Positions 1-9,054 of a stretch of 64,000 nt of DNA are shown one piece after another (position 1 is the stretch's first letter; the number at the start of each line of letters is the position of its first letter). The notes under the pieces were generated by a model. The model was not told the DNA's origin. It saw only the letters and a list, made by a program, of their open reading frames with translations, and did no database searches. The position numbers and the translations under genes were made by a program. Origin of the DNA: Pseudomonadota bacterium (lineage in GTDB: Bacteria; Myxococcota_A; Polyangia; Polyangiales; Polyangiaceae); the NCBI GenBank assembly GCA_023398955.1, contig JAEWRL010000187.1:1-64000 (forward strand). The letters are read 5' to 3'.

Positions 1-182
1 GCGCTGAAGATCCTAGATCGGACGATCGATCGACAGCTCCGGCGGGTAGCCGCTACTTCACCTCATGGATGAAGCCACGCGCGCCAGACCGCGGGATGAA
101 CAGCCGAGAATTCCGCAGGATTCAGCGTCATGTGCCGGGGGACGCGCGAAATCTAGGTTCATACAAGCGGCGAACACCCGCC
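1..182. other. left-edge segment, no gene assigned
   Basis: This segment lies downstream of the leftward sulfotransferase gene. A short open frame on the + strand enters from the left edge and stops at 70-72, so it could be the tail of a rightward gene, but about 23 codons are too few to identify. I see no RNA gene or convincing terminator hairpin. Confidence 0.3.
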
Positions 183-1121
183 CTACTTGAGTGTAGCCGC
201 GTCGAGCTCGTTCCGACGGAGCTGAATCGTCTCCTGAATCCGTCGGATGCCGGCTATGCGCGCCAGACGCTCGACGGTCCAGAAGACGGCTCCGTACTTC
301 CTGACGCTGGCCTGTGCTCTGCGAACGCGGTTGTCGGCCATCAGCAACAACCGCCCGCCACGTGCCGGCTGATAGGGAGCGAGACCACTCACCTCGTAGC
401 CGCGCTGCGTGAGAAATGGCCCACAGCGATGCTCGACGAGTTGTATGTCCCGCGGTCGGGACCGCTGGCGCCATCTTTGGGCACCGCTCGGATCGGGCGG
501 GCCGTAGGATGACGCTTGGTGATAGTCCAGCATCTCCCTTCGGAAGGGAACCCCCACGAAGCGGCACACTCCGCGCAGCACGTGTTCAGGCTGCGCGACT
601 AAATCCTCGTAGCGAACTTCATGGCGGTTACTTGCGGGGACCCTCCTGCAGAGCGCGTCCCAGCGGCGCTCTGCAACAACCCAGGTCTCCGCGCCGTAGT
701 AGACGTTCCCGGCCCAACCCATGGCAACACAGGACTCGGCGACGTCTCGTGGATCGCGCAGGACGTGCAGGTAGTTCGCTCCGGGAAATAGGTCCGGACA
801 GCGATCGAAACGAGAATGAATGGCCGCGCCGACGACCGGTTTCGTTGTTCGACTTCGAGCCTGCCCGAAGAAATCGCGGACCAGATCCGGGTAGGAGAGG
901 GATCGGTCGACCAGGAAGCCGTGCGCGATGGCGGCGCGATTGAGACGAAGAAAAGCGTGGTACTCAGACAAGTCTACCCACCCCGTGTCACCCAGCCGGG
1001 AGACAGCTTCCTCGAACTCGCCGAACACGTGGATCTCCGGGTGGCTCGACAGCATGAGACGAAACAATGTAGTCCCAGCTCGAACGGGTCCGACGATGAA
1101 GAGCGGAGGGTGAGCATGCAT
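183..1121 (-). CDS. sulfotransferase family protein
   Basis: A 312-residue PAPS-dependent sulfotransferase-type protein, which would transfer a sulfuryl group from 3'-phosphoadenylyl sulfate to a hydroxyl or sugar acceptor. The N-terminal 5'-phosphosulfate loop reads VGPVRAGTTLFRLML (residues 10-24), and the 3'-phosphate motif is seen near residue 120 as LHVLRDPRDVAESC. The length matches Sulfotransfer_3-type enzymes. The gene is divergent from the glycosyltransferase and flippase genes to its right, so a sulfated surface polysaccharide or glycolipid is a plausible acceptor, but that is inference. The ATG at 1121 is the only good start before the P-loop-like motif. Confidence 0.8.
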   Translation of the reverse strand: MHAHPPLFIVGPVRAGTTLFRLMLSSHPEIHVFGEFEEAVSRLGDTGWVDLSEYHAFLRLNRAAIAHGFLVDRSLSYPDLVRDFFGQARSRTTKPVVGAAIHSRFDRCPDLFPGANYLHVLRDPRDVAESCVAMGWAGNVYYGAETWVVAERRWDALCRRVPASNRHEVRYEDLVAQPEHVLRGVCRFVGVPFRREMLDYHQASSYGPPDPSGAQRWRQRSRPRDIQLVEHRCGPFLTQRGYEVSGLAPYQPARGGRLLLMADNRVRRAQASVRKYGAVFWTVERLARIAGIRRIQETIQLRRNELDAATLK

Positions 1122-1172
1122 GGTGATTACGCGGTGCGACGCCAGCGGCCGTGAGCACGGACAGCAGGATTG

Positions 1173-1203
1173 ATCCTATTCGCCCCGTGATGGCAAGCGT
1201 CAA
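1173..1203 (-). promoter_or_regulatory. candidate sigma70-type promoter for the sulfotransferase gene
   Basis: On the minus strand TTGACG (1203-1198) is followed after 19 bp by TAGGAT (1178-1173), about 50 bp upstream of the ATG at 1121. The -35 box is good, but the spacing is long and the -10 box is only a 4 of 6 match. Confidence 0.3.
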
Positions 1204-1356
1204 TGGATCCAGAGTCGGGGACTGAAGGGCCCGCGCCTTGGGACTCCGCCGCGCGCCAAAACGCCCCGCTCATCGGCGCGCGGCGCTCCATTTCGTCACA
1301 GAGGAAAACCGGAGCTGAACGGTTGGTTCTCGACGTGGTACACCGTTCCCGAATCC

Positions 1357-1385
1357 TTAACGCACGGAGAACGGCGCGCTATACT
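1357..1385 (+). promoter_or_regulatory. sigma70-type promoter for the glycosyltransferase/flippase operon
   Basis: TTAACG (1357-1362) and TATACT (1380-1385) are separated by exactly 17 bp, which is 4/6 and 5/6 agreement with the housekeeping consensus. The predicted transcript would start near 1392, just ahead of a ribosome-binding site (GGAGA, 1408-1412) and the TTG at 1419. Because the promoter lies inside the longer open frame that begins at 1203, it argues for the TTG start. Confidence 0.5.
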
Positions 1386-1418
1386 GCTCGCATCGCGTTC
1401 CCGAACTGGAGACATGCC

Positions 1419-2363
1419 TTGCCCCGAGTGTCCGTCCTCATGCCTATGAAGAACGCTGAGCCCTACGTGAGGCGTGCAGCAAGGTCAGTCCTTGACCAGG
1501 ACTGCTCTGACCTGGAGCTCATCGTCGTCGACGATGGCTCCACGGATCGTTCCGTCGTCGAGGTCGAGGCTCTGAGGGATTCGCGCGTGCGAATCCTCAG
1601 CGGACCCTGCCGCGGGGTTTCCGCATCTTGGAACCTGGCATTTACGCAGTCGACGGGTGCCATCGTGATGCAATGCGACGCAGACGACCTCTACCCGCCC
1701 GATCGGATCGCATGGCAACTTCGCTTCCTCGACAGCCATCCCGAGTTCGGCGCCGTCTGCGGCGGCTTTGCGACCATGGCGCCGTCGGGCGAGCCCATTG
1801 CAAATCTCTGGCAACCGACCAGCACCGGGACGGAGCTCACCCAGGAACTGCTCGCCGGCAAAACCCGCGCCCACCTTTGTGCCTACGCTGCGCGGCGAGA
1901 AGCTCTGGAGAGCATCGGGGGGAAGCGCGAGTACTTCACCAGCGCAGAAGACATCGATTTGCAGCTCCGGCTCGCCGAGGTGTGTCGGGTCTGGTTCGAG
2001 CCGCGACTCGCATATATGTATCGGTTGCATGATTCGTCTCTCACCCACACGCAGGCATCCAACCAGCGTCGCTTCTACGAGGACTACGCCCGCCAACTAC
2101 GCGCGCAGCGGGCAGCAGGGCGCATCGACGATCTGGAGGCGGGCGCGCCGCTCACCCCGCCCTCGGCAGCGGCAGCGCCAGACGGGGCGAGAAAGCACCT
2201 GCAAGGCATCCTCACGGGGGAGGCCTGGCGGAAGCATCGCTTGGGCCACCGCTCCGAAGCCGTGCGGCTCGGTCTGCGGGCCCTGAGGATGGCTCCGGGA
2301 AGTTTTTCTGCCTGGCGCAGTCTTGCAGCGCTCTTCCTCAAGGGTACGCGGGCTTGTCAGTGA
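1419..2363 (+). CDS. family 2 glycosyltransferase
   Basis: About 314 residues, a GT-A fold inverting glycosyltransferase that would add a sugar from a nucleotide-sugar donor during surface polysaccharide assembly. The domain opens with PRVSVLMPMKNAEPYV. It then shows ELIVVDDGSTD (donor-binding Asp pair) and the metal-binding DxD as QCDADDLYPPDR. A late acidic motif, TSAEDIDLQLRL, is at the usual catalytic-base position. The frame is open from 1203, but those 72 extra codons do not look like protein. TTG at 1419 has GGAGA 6 nt upstream and follows a promoter-like sequence. The 3' end overlaps the flippase gene by 10 bp, so the two are probably co-translated. Confidence 0.85.
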   Translation: MPRVSVLMPMKNAEPYVRRAARSVLDQDCSDLELIVVDDGSTDRSVVEVEALRDSRVRILSGPCRGVSASWNLAFTQSTGAIVMQCDADDLYPPDRIAWQLRFLDSHPEFGAVCGGFATMAPSGEPIANLWQPTSTGTELTQELLAGKTRAHLCAYAARREALESIGGKREYFTSAEDIDLQLRLAEVCRVWFEPRLAYMYRLHDSSLTHTQASNQRRFYEDYARQLRAQRAAGRIDDLEAGAPLTPPSAAAAPDGARKHLQGILTGEAWRKHRLGHRSEAVRLGLRALRMAPGSFSAWRSLAALFLKGTRACQ

Positions 2364-3772
2364 CCAAGGCGTCCGACGGGGGACCAGAAAGCCAAGGTCG
2401 TCCACCAGGAGCTCTGATGGCCCGCCTGCGCGCCCACCCTCAGCTCGGGCCACTGCTGAGCGGCGGACTCAAGGGGCTGGCCGTCCGAGGCACGGCCTGG
2501 ACCGTTGTTGGCACCTTCGGCGCACAAGGCATGCGTCTTGTATCGAACCTGATTCTTACACGGCTCCTATTCCCGGAGGCTTTCGGCCTCATGGCACTGG
2601 TTCAGGCCGTCATCACAGGACTGTCGCAGTTTGCCGACGTAGGAATCGCACCCTCTATAATACACAGCAAGAGAGGGGACGACCCGCAGTTCCTCGACGC
2701 AGCCTGGACAATACAGGTCATCCGCGGCGCAGGACTCTGGCTCGCTACTTGTGCATTGGCTTACCCCGCCAGCAAGCTGCTGGACCAGCCTCTCCTCCTG
2801 CAGTTCCTGCCAGTTTCAGGGCTCTCCCTCCTCATCTTAGGGATGATGCCGACGAAGCTCCTCTCCGCTCGACGGCACCTCGCGCTCCGTAAGCTGACCG
2901 TCGTGGAGATCTCGAGTCAGCTTGTCGGCCTTATATGTCTTGTCGCACTTGCCTGGTGGTGGCGCTCCGTCTGGGCGCTCGTGGTGGGGACCGTCGTCAG
3001 CTCGCTGGTCCACATCGCCGTGGCAAGCTTGTGGATACCGGGGAGAATGAACCGCGTTTCGTGGGACAAAGACGCGCGGGCGGAGCTGATCAACTTTGGA
3101 AGGTGGATCCTGGTCGGAACAGCGGCAACTTATCTCAGCGGACAGGGGATCCGCCTCGTCCAGGGAAGCCTAGTTCCGGTCGCGACCCTCGGAATACTCT
3201 CCATCGCAGGAAACCTGGCCTGGGCGGCAGGCTCGCTCGCGGCACAGGTCGAGAACAGGGTCCTCTTTCCCGTCTATGGGAAACTCAGAGAGAAGAGCTC
3301 CCATGAGTTCGGCAAGCGCGTGCTCCGCGCCCGTCGAGCGGTTCTCCTGGCGGTGCTTCCGGTCTTCTGCGGCCTGATGTTTCTTGGCAACATCATCATC
3401 GACTTCCTCTATGACGACCGTTACCAGCGCGCTGGTGTCTTCCTCGGAATCATCGCCCTGAACAGCGCCATTGCCGTCGTGGGTATGCAGTACGGATCAG
3501 TCCTCCTTGCCAAGGGCGACGCCCGGAGCCACACGCTCGTGCAGAGCGTGCAAGCAGTTCTCCGAGTTGGCGGCTCCTATCTGGGCTTCGCGCTCGCGGG
3601 AGAAATCGGCATGGTGCTCGCGATTGGCATTGCTACGGTGCTGAGCTATCCGCTGCAAGCGCGTGCAGTATCCCGCCACGCATGCTGGCAGCCGCGCCTC
3701 GATGCTGCGGCCTACGCTGGCATCACGACGTGCGCGGTCCTCGCGTACCTCGTCTATCGTCATACTCTCTGA
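2354..3772 (+). CDS. oligosaccharide flippase (MOP/PST family)
   Basis: A 472-residue polytopic membrane protein of the polysaccharide-transport branch of the MOP superfamily (Wzx/AmsL-like), predicted to flip lipid-linked oligosaccharide across the inner membrane. The N-terminal signature (residues 45-100: RGTAWTVVGTFGAQGM, LILTRLLFPEAFGLMAL, FADVGIAPSIIH) is characteristic of this family, and about 12-14 hydrophobic segments follow. The start is a TTG inside the 3' end of the glycosyltransferase gene; a GTG at 2360 is an alternative. The pairing with a GT2 enzyme and a divergent sulfotransferase suggests a capsule or exopolysaccharide locus whose remainder may lie to the left of the window. 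Confidence 0.85.
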   Translation: MSVTKASDGGPESQGRPPGALMARLRAHPQLGPLLSGGLKGLAVRGTAWTVVGTFGAQGMRLVSNLILTRLLFPEAFGLMALVQAVITGLSQFADVGIAPSIIHSKRGDDPQFLDAAWTIQVIRGAGLWLATCALAYPASKLLDQPLLLQFLPVSGLSLLILGMMPTKLLSARRHLALRKLTVVEISSQLVGLICLVALAWWWRSVWALVVGTVVSSLVHIAVASLWIPGRMNRVSWDKDARAELINFGRWILVGTAATYLSGQGIRLVQGSLVPVATLGILSIAGNLAWAAGSLAAQVENRVLFPVYGKLREKSSHEFGKRVLRARRAVLLAVLPVFCGLMFLGNIIIDFLYDDRYQRAGVFLGIIALNSAIAVVGMQYGSVLLAKGDARSHTLVQSVQAVLRVGGSYLGFALAGEIGMVLAIGIATVLSYPLQARAVSRHACWQPRLDAAAYAGITTCAVLAYLVYRHTL

Positions 3773-3855
3773 GCGACGGCAGATATCGTGGACGAGTACG
3801 GCCGGGCCCTCGGTCGCGCCATGGCGGCTGTTCGCAGGCCGCCGAGTCTGGCCTC

Positions 3856-4890
3856 TCAATCGGCAAGCAAATCAATGACGGCCCGGGCGAACTCCTTCGT
3901 ACCGAGGCTGCCGTGGAGATCGCGCGTCTTGTGCCCCGCCTCGAGGGCCGCATTGTAGGCGTTCCTGATACGCGTCGCGGCGCGGGCGGCCGCATCATCC
4001 TGCCGGGTCTCCCAAATGTGGTTCAGCATCATGGTGGCGCTCATCAGCAGGGCCAGAGGGTTAGCCAGATTCTTCCCGGCGATGTCCGGTGCAGAGCCGT
4101 GCACCGCTTCGAAGACAGCGTCCTCATCACCGATATTCGCGCCCGGGGAACAGCCGAGGCCGCCGACCAATCCGGCACTGAGATCGGAGACGATGTCACC
4201 ATAGAGGTTCTCACAAAGGAGCACATCGAACTGGCTGGGATCCTGGACCAAGCGCATGGAGGCGGCGTCGATGATGACCTCGTTGTACTCCATGCTCGGA
4301 TACTCGTCCTTGGCAATCTTGCGAGCCTCGTCGAGGAGCATGCCATCCGTCATCTTCATGATGTTTGCCTTGTGCAGGAGGCTAATGCGACGACGGTGCC
4401 GCCTTGTCGCATAGCGAAATGCCCAGCGCGAGATGCGCTCGCAGGCAGTGCGTGTCGCCACCTTCATGGAGACGACGACACCGTCCGTGATGAGGTTCTC
4501 GACCCCGCTGTAGAGACCCTCGGTGTTCTCGCGAATCACGACCAGGTCCACGTCCTCGAAACGGGATCTGACTCCGGGGAGGTTACGCACCGGTCTCACG
4601 GCTGCGTACAGGTTCAGATTGCGACGGAGCAGCACGTTGACGGAGCGGAACCCCGTCCCGACGGGGGTCGTGCAGGGACCCTTCAGAGCGAGGTGGTGCT
4701 CTCGAATCGCAGCGCTGGTCTCCTCCGGAAGCACGCCGGTATGGCCGCGCTCGAGCGCGCCGAGGCCCGCGTGCCGCTCGACAAAGGCGACCGGGGCGTG
4801 GGCCGCCTCCAGGATGCCCTGGACCGCGTCGCTGACTTCCGGCCCGATTCCATCCCCCGGGATCAAGACTACTGTATGGGTCGTCGACAT
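3856..4890 (-). CDS. isocitrate/isopropylmalate dehydrogenase family protein (probable NAD-dependent isocitrate dehydrogenase)
   Basis: A 344-residue beta-decarboxylating dehydrogenase. It carries the N-terminal VVLIPGDGIGPEV loop, the substrate-binding arginines around residues 95-120 (LNLYAAVRPVRNLPGV), and the phosphosite-region motif VVIRENTEGLYSG seen in isocitrate dehydrogenases. The catalytic Lys is in LHKANIMKMTDG, the metal-binding aspartates are in CENLYGDIVSDL, and the cofactor loop reads EAVHGSAPDIAGKNLANP. The HGSAPDIAG context favours NAD over NADP, and the size matches NAD-IDH rather than the roughly 415-residue NADP enzyme. 3-Isopropylmalate or homoisocitrate dehydrogenase cannot be excluded; no leu genes are adjacent. 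Confidence 0.8.
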   Translation of the reverse strand: MSTTHTVVLIPGDGIGPEVSDAVQGILEAAHAPVAFVERHAGLGALERGHTGVLPEETSAAIREHHLALKGPCTTPVGTGFRSVNVLLRRNLNLYAAVRPVRNLPGVRSRFEDVDLVVIRENTEGLYSGVENLITDGVVVSMKVATRTACERISRWAFRYATRRHRRRISLLHKANIMKMTDGMLLDEARKIAKDEYPSMEYNEVIIDAASMRLVQDPSQFDVLLCENLYGDIVSDLSAGLVGGLGCSPGANIGDEDAVFEAVHGSAPDIAGKNLANPLALLMSATMMLNHIWETRQDDAAARAATRIRNAYNAALEAGHKTRDLHGSLGTKEFARAVIDLLAD

Positions 4891-5250
4891 GGCCCTGTGG
4901 GTAAAGCCCCAGAGACCGTACGCCCAGTGCTGCTAGGCATGAAAATCCCCGTTGGAGCCCGATACTTGGAGCATGACGCGCCGATCGGTCAGTGGCTGGC
5001 TACCCTGCATTTTCTATCGTTGTTCCGCCGCTCCCATGACTGGCCCAAGGCCCGAGTGTCGATGAGCGGAGAACCGACCAGGAGCCCTGCGAGTAGCGGC
5101 AGCGGAAGGCCGCCGACGGCGGGCTCTCGGTGACGTGGTTGCAGGAGGCATCCTCACGAAGGATGACGCGACGGATCGGCGCTGGCGACGGCGGAAAGCC
5201 GCAGGCAAGATGCTAAGCACCCCGTGCCGCAGCGGGCCGCAGGCTCCTCC
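4891..5250. other. divergent intergenic region
   Basis: This separates the leftward dehydrogenase from the rightward formylglycine-generating-enzyme-like gene and so should hold both promoters. Open frames through it are antisense or compositionally poor. I could not identify a convincing -35/-10 pair, operator or RNA motif. Confidence 0.4.
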
Positions 5251-6285
5251 ATGCACCAGCGCGCCTCCCGTCCCCCATCCTGGCTTTCCGCGAGCGCCCT
5301 GGTCGCCACCGCGGGAGTCGTCATGGCGCTCACAGGGACCCGCTGCACGCCAGCGAAGGACAAGGCGCTTCAGGAAGGCCCTCCTGTCGTGCCCTCGGGG
5401 ACCGCACCGGAAGAGCCGCCGCATGCAACACCGCGCATCCAGGAGACGCGAGGGCACCACGCTGCGACTCGGGGCGCCGGAGATCCGTGTGCGAATGACG
5501 CCGGAGGTCCGTGCGCGAATGACGCCGGAGGTCCCCATCGTAAGGCCAATGCGCCAGCCTGCGCGCCCGAGATGGCCAACCTGGGGACGTACTGCATCGA
5601 TCGATACGAAGCGCACTTGGTGACAGTCACACCGAGCGGCCGTGAGGCTCCCCATCCGCACACCGAGCGGCCCCCGAGTGGAGCGCCCTACCGTGCGGGT
5701 TCCGCGCTTGGAGTGTTTCCGCAGGGCTACATCAACCGTGTCGAGGCCGCCGCCGCCTGCCGGGCTGCCGGCAAGCGCCTCTGTTCACTGCGCGAGTGGC
5801 ACGACGCCTGTACCGGACGGCGCCGCCATGTCTACCCTTACGGCCCCGAGAAACGGGCCGGCACCTGCAACACGGGCAAGCTCCACCTGCTCTCCATCCT
5901 TTTCGGTCGCGACCCCGGCATTTGGAGCTACGATTTGCACTTCAACTCCCCCAAGCTCAATGCGGAGCCGGGTTATCTAGCTCGAAGCGGCGAGTACTCC
6001 GGATGTATGACCGAGCTTGGCGTCTACGACCTGGTCGGCAACCTCCACGAATGGGTGTCAGACGTTGTCGACGCGACGCTAGAGTCGAAGGTCCCCTTGA
6101 GCGATCCGCTGAGGCGCAGCCTGCGGCGCAACCGTGGCCACGGCGTCTTCATGGGAGGCTTCTACAGCACCAGCTCGCAGCACGGCGAAGGGTGCAACTA
6201 CCTGACCCCGGGGCACGAGCCCGGGTACCACGACTACTCCACGGGGTTCCGTTGCTGTAAGGACCTGGCCGGTGCCGTGCGCTAG
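5251..6285 (+). CDS. exported formylglycine-generating enzyme (SUMF1)-like protein
   Basis: About 344 residues. A basic N-terminus and hydrophobic stretch (residues 10-28) predict export. A Cys follows in LTGTRC, but the residue before it is Arg, so a canonical lipobox is not present. Residues about 75-95 contain two copies of an 8-residue repeat (PCANDAGG) encoded by a 24-bp DNA repeat. The C-terminal 230 residues have the SUMF1/C-type-lectin-like fold signature: CIDRYEAH, EAAAACRAAGKRLCSLREW, GVYDLVGNLHEWVSD, GGFYS and a final GFRCC. I do not see the paired active-site cysteines of true FGE with confidence, so a binding or structural role is as likely as catalysis. The ATG at 5251 is preferred; an in-frame GTG lies at 5224. 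Confidence 0.75.
   Translation: MHQRASRPPSWLSASALVATAGVVMALTGTRCTPAKDKALQEGPPVVPSGTAPEEPPHATPRIQETRGHHAATRGAGDPCANDAGGPCANDAGGPHRKANAPACAPEMANLGTYCIDRYEAHLVTVTPSGREAPHPHTERPPSGAPYRAGSALGVFPQGYINRVEAAAACRAAGKRLCSLREWHDACTGRRRHVYPYGPEKRAGTCNTGKLHLLSILFGRDPGIWSYDLHFNSPKLNAEPGYLARSGEYSGCMTELGVYDLVGNLHEWVSDVVDATLESKVPLSDPLRRSLRRNRGHGVFMGGFYSTSSQHGEGCNYLTPGHEPGYHDYSTGFRCCKDLAGAVR
5484..5534 (+). repeat. 24-bp tandem repeat, two copies
   Basis: Two consecutive near-identical 24-bp units (GTGTGCGAATGACGCCGGAG followed by GTCC; the second copy starts GTGCGCG) encode the PCANDAGG duplication near the N-terminus of the exported SUMF1-like protein. The repeat is in frame, so copy-number change would keep the gene open. 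Confidence 0.7.
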
Positions 6286-6329
6286 AATGAAGGACACCCC
6301 GCCACGCACCGGCCACAACGCGCAGTAGC

Positions 6330-7817
6330 TCAGTCGTGCCACTTGACGGACTGCATCGTCCCCGTCTGCTCGAACTCGCGGTGCATCGCGTAGGCGGACC
6401 CCAAAGCGGTCGGCGTGTGCTTGAAGCCAGAACGGCCGACATAGTCGCGCAACAGGTCGCGGAACTCCGGATGGGCGCAGCGCTCGATGATGAGCCGTGC
6501 ACGCTCCGCGGGCGCCTTGCCACGTAGATCCGCGACACCCCACTCTGTCGCGATGACCTGTACGGAGTGCTCGCTGTGATCGGTGTGGCTCACCTGCGGG
6601 ACGATGGTCGAAATGTTGTTGTTCCTCTGCGTTGACGCGCAAATGAACATGGAGATGTAGGCATTGCGCGTGAAGTCTCCGGACCCGCCGATGCCATTCA
6701 TCATCTTCTGGCCTAGCAGGTGCGTGGAGTTCACGTTGCCGAAGAGATCCACCTCGAGGGCCGTGTTGCAGGAGATGATGCCGAGGCGCCGGATGACCTC
6801 GGGGTTGTTCGAGATCTCCTGCGGACGCAGCACCAACCTCTCCCGGAAGAACTCCAGATCGTCGTAGATTTCCTTGCGCATCTCCGGGCTTACAGTCAGC
6901 GAGCAGCCGCTGGCGAAGCCGATCCTGCCACTCTTGATTAGCCCTATCACCGCATCCTGGATGACCTCCGTGTACATCTCGAAGACCGGGATGTCGGGGT
7001 TCTCGCCCAGGGCGAGGAGCACTGCGTTGGCCGTTTCGCCCACACCCGACTGCAGAGGCAGAAAGCCTTCCGGAATGCGGCCTGCCTTCATCTCACCAGC
7101 AAGGAACGCCGCCACATTCGCGCCTATGCGCAGGGTCGTCTCATCACAGGGCCGGAACACGCCCGTCTCGTCGTCCTTGTTCGTCTCTATGATGCCGGCA
7201 ATCTTCGCGGGGTCTATCTTCAGCACCTCACCCCCGATGCGGTCGCGCACGGTATAAAGGGGGATCTCGCGACGGTGCGGCGGATCCAGCGGCTCGTAGA
7301 GGTCGTGGAAGCCACGCAGGGCGGCCGGGTGTCGGCGGTTGAGCTCGATGAAGATGTTCTCGGCCTTGTGCGCAAACGTCGGAGCACAGCCGACGCCCGT
7401 GGTCAGGATCACCTCACCATTCTCAGTGATGTCACACGCCTCGATGATGGCGTGGTGCACCCGGCCAAGAAAGCCGTAGCGGACGGCCTGAGCCACCATG
7501 GACAGGTGCATGTCGAAGAAGCGAGCACGACCGCTGTTGATGGCCTTGCGCATCTCGGCGTCCGACTGGTAGGGCGTGCGCCAAGCCACGGCGTCGGCTC
7601 GAGCCAGTGCTCCGTCCAGAGACGGCCCGTTCGAAGCGCCGGTGATCATGCCAATCTGGAAATTCCGGCCGGCGCGATGCTCCTTGTCCGCCCTGTCGGC
7701 AATGTGCTGGGAGATGACCTTGGGAGCACCAGCTGGTGTGAAGCCGGAGAATGCCACCGTCTGACCGTCTAGGATCTGGGCGGCAGCTTCTTCGGGAGTA
7801 ATGCGGGGCAAGTTCAT
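6330..7817 (-). CDS. succinate CoA-transferase (acetyl-CoA hydrolase/transferase family)
   Basis: A 495-residue class I CoA-transferase related to Cat1/AarC, which moves CoA between succinyl-CoA (or propionyl-CoA) and acetate or succinate. The probable catalytic glutamate is in EMYTEVIQDA. The C-terminal motif VDLFGNVNSTHLLG followed by NGIGGSGDFTRNA is characteristic of the succinate CoA-transferase subfamily. The ATG at 7817 has AGG 9 nt upstream; a TTG lies two codons earlier. It is the last gene of a leftward operon behind methylmalonyl-CoA epimerase and the decarboxylase subunits, which fits a role in closing the succinate-propionate cycle by recycling CoA. Acetate, succinate and propionate specificity cannot be told apart from sequence. 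Confidence 0.85.
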   Translation of the reverse strand: MNLPRITPEEAAAQILDGQTVAFSGFTPAGAPKVISQHIADRADKEHRAGRNFQIGMITGASNGPSLDGALARADAVAWRTPYQSDAEMRKAINSGRARFFDMHLSMVAQAVRYGFLGRVHHAIIEACDITENGEVILTTGVGCAPTFAHKAENIFIELNRRHPAALRGFHDLYEPLDPPHRREIPLYTVRDRIGGEVLKIDPAKIAGIIETNKDDETGVFRPCDETTLRIGANVAAFLAGEMKAGRIPEGFLPLQSGVGETANAVLLALGENPDIPVFEMYTEVIQDAVIGLIKSGRIGFASGCSLTVSPEMRKEIYDDLEFFRERLVLRPQEISNNPEVIRRLGIISCNTALEVDLFGNVNSTHLLGQKMMNGIGGSGDFTRNAYISMFICASTQRNNNISTIVPQVSHTDHSEHSVQVIATEWGVADLRGKAPAERARLIIERCAHPEFRDLLRDYVGRSGFKHTPTALGSAYAMHREFEQTGTMQSVKWHD

Positions 7818-7874
7818 GAGCAACCTATATGGTGGATGAGGCGCCCCCGGGGGCGAGCCTAGTGCAGTGCGAGC

Positions 7875-9029
7875 CTAATTGGACAACACAGTGATGAAGT
7901 ATCCGGCCACGACGGCGGTCCCGATGACGCCCGCCACGTTTGGACCCATGGCGTGCATCAAGAGGTAATTATGGGGATCATACTTCTGTCCCTCGACGTG
8001 CGAAACACGCGCCGCCATGGGGACGGCCGAGACCCCTGCCGAGCCGATGAGCGGGTTGATGGGGTCGCGAGAGACCAAGTTCATCACCTTCGCCATCAGG
8101 ACGCCGCCAGCGGTGGAGATCGAAAAGGCCACGACCCCAAGGGAGATAATCATCAGGGTTTGGGTCGTGAGAAAACGGTCGCCGGACATCGTAATGCCGA
8201 CACTGGCACCGAGAAAGATCGTGACGGCGTTGATGATCTCGTTCTGAGCCGCCTTGAGCAGCCGGTCAACCACCCCGCACTCCCTGAGGAAGTTCCCAAA
8301 CATCAGCATGAAGATGAGCGCCGATGCCGCCGGCACCAGCAGGATCACGACGACGGTGACCATCAGGGCGAAGAGCATCCGCTCCAGCTTGGAGACGGTG
8401 CGGGGGGACTTCATGCGGATCTTGCGCTCCTTGGCGGTGGTCAGCGCCCGCATGATGGGCGGCTGGATCAACGGCACCAGCGACATATAAGTGTAGGCGG
8501 CAACAGCGATCGGGCCAACGAGGTGGGGCGCCAGCTTGTAGGCCGTGAAGATCGACGTGGGGCCGTCTGCGCCCCCAATGATGCCGATGGAAGCAGCCTC
8601 CCCTGTGCTGAATCCGAGCAGGATGGCCCCCGCGAAGGTGAAGAAGACCCCCAGCTGCGCGGCAGCGCCCAGGATCAGCGTCCGCGGAGACGCGATGAGG
8701 GGCCCGAAATCCGTCAGCGCCCCCACGCCCAAGAAGATGAGCGGTGGGAAGAGCTCCAACTCGACGCCCTGAGAAATGTAGTAGAAGAGCCCACCCGGGT
8801 GCTTGGTCATACCCGTCACGGGATCGATGACCGGGAGATTAGTGATGCCGGCGGTTGGTAAATTGGCGAGTATGGCCCCGAAGGCGATCGGCACCAGGAG
8901 CAGCGGCTCGAACTTCTTGTAGACGGCGAGGTACAGCAGTACCAACACCACCGCCCACATCACGGCCATGCGCCAGGTCACCAGCCCGAAGCCGGTGCCG
9001 GCGAAGTAGTCGACAATCTCTGCCAGCAT
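7875..9029 (-). CDS. mmdB: Na+-translocating decarboxylase beta subunit (OadB/MmdB type)
   Basis: A 384-residue membrane protein that drives Na+ export using the free energy of carboxybiotin decarboxylation. Key family motifs are present. The Asp in GGADGPTSIFTAYKLAP corresponds to the essential Na+/H+-binding Asp of Klebsiella OadB. FGNFLRECGVVDRL and FLGASVGITM lie in the middle. The C-terminal NPLIGSAGVSAVPMAARVS and LLMHAMGPNVAGVIG contain the second ion site. About 9-11 hydrophobic segments are visible. With the adjacent biotin carrier, small membrane subunit and carboxyltransferase this defines a sodium pump rather than a simple propionyl-CoA carboxylase. It starts 25 bp after the biotin carrier gene. 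Confidence 0.93.
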   Translation of the reverse strand: MLAEIVDYFAGTGFGLVTWRMAVMWAVVLVLLYLAVYKKFEPLLLVPIAFGAILANLPTAGITNLPVIDPVTGMTKHPGGLFYYISQGVELELFPPLIFLGVGALTDFGPLIASPRTLILGAAAQLGVFFTFAGAILLGFSTGEAASIGIIGGADGPTSIFTAYKLAPHLVGPIAVAAYTYMSLVPLIQPPIMRALTTAKERKIRMKSPRTVSKLERMLFALMVTVVVILLVPAASALIFMLMFGNFLRECGVVDRLLKAAQNEIINAVTIFLGASVGITMSGDRFLTTQTLMIISLGVVAFSISTAGGVLMAKVMNLVSRDPINPLIGSAGVSAVPMAARVSHVEGQKYDPHNYLLMHAMGPNVAGVIGTAVVAGYFITVLSN

Positions 9030-9054
9030 ATTGCCTGCTTTTTTGCTGAAGGGC

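Noticed and set aside
1203..1418. Longer N-terminus for the family 2 glycosyltransferase
   Set aside because: A good sigma70-type promoter and a ribosome-binding site lie within this stretch, immediately ahead of a TTG at the start of the conserved fold.
3682..5133. Long open frame of about 480 codons on the + strand opposite the isocitrate dehydrogenase-type gene
   Set aside because: It is the antisense shadow of the dehydrogenase and its surroundings in high-GC DNA; the translation has no recognisable domain, while the minus strand encodes every motif of the family.
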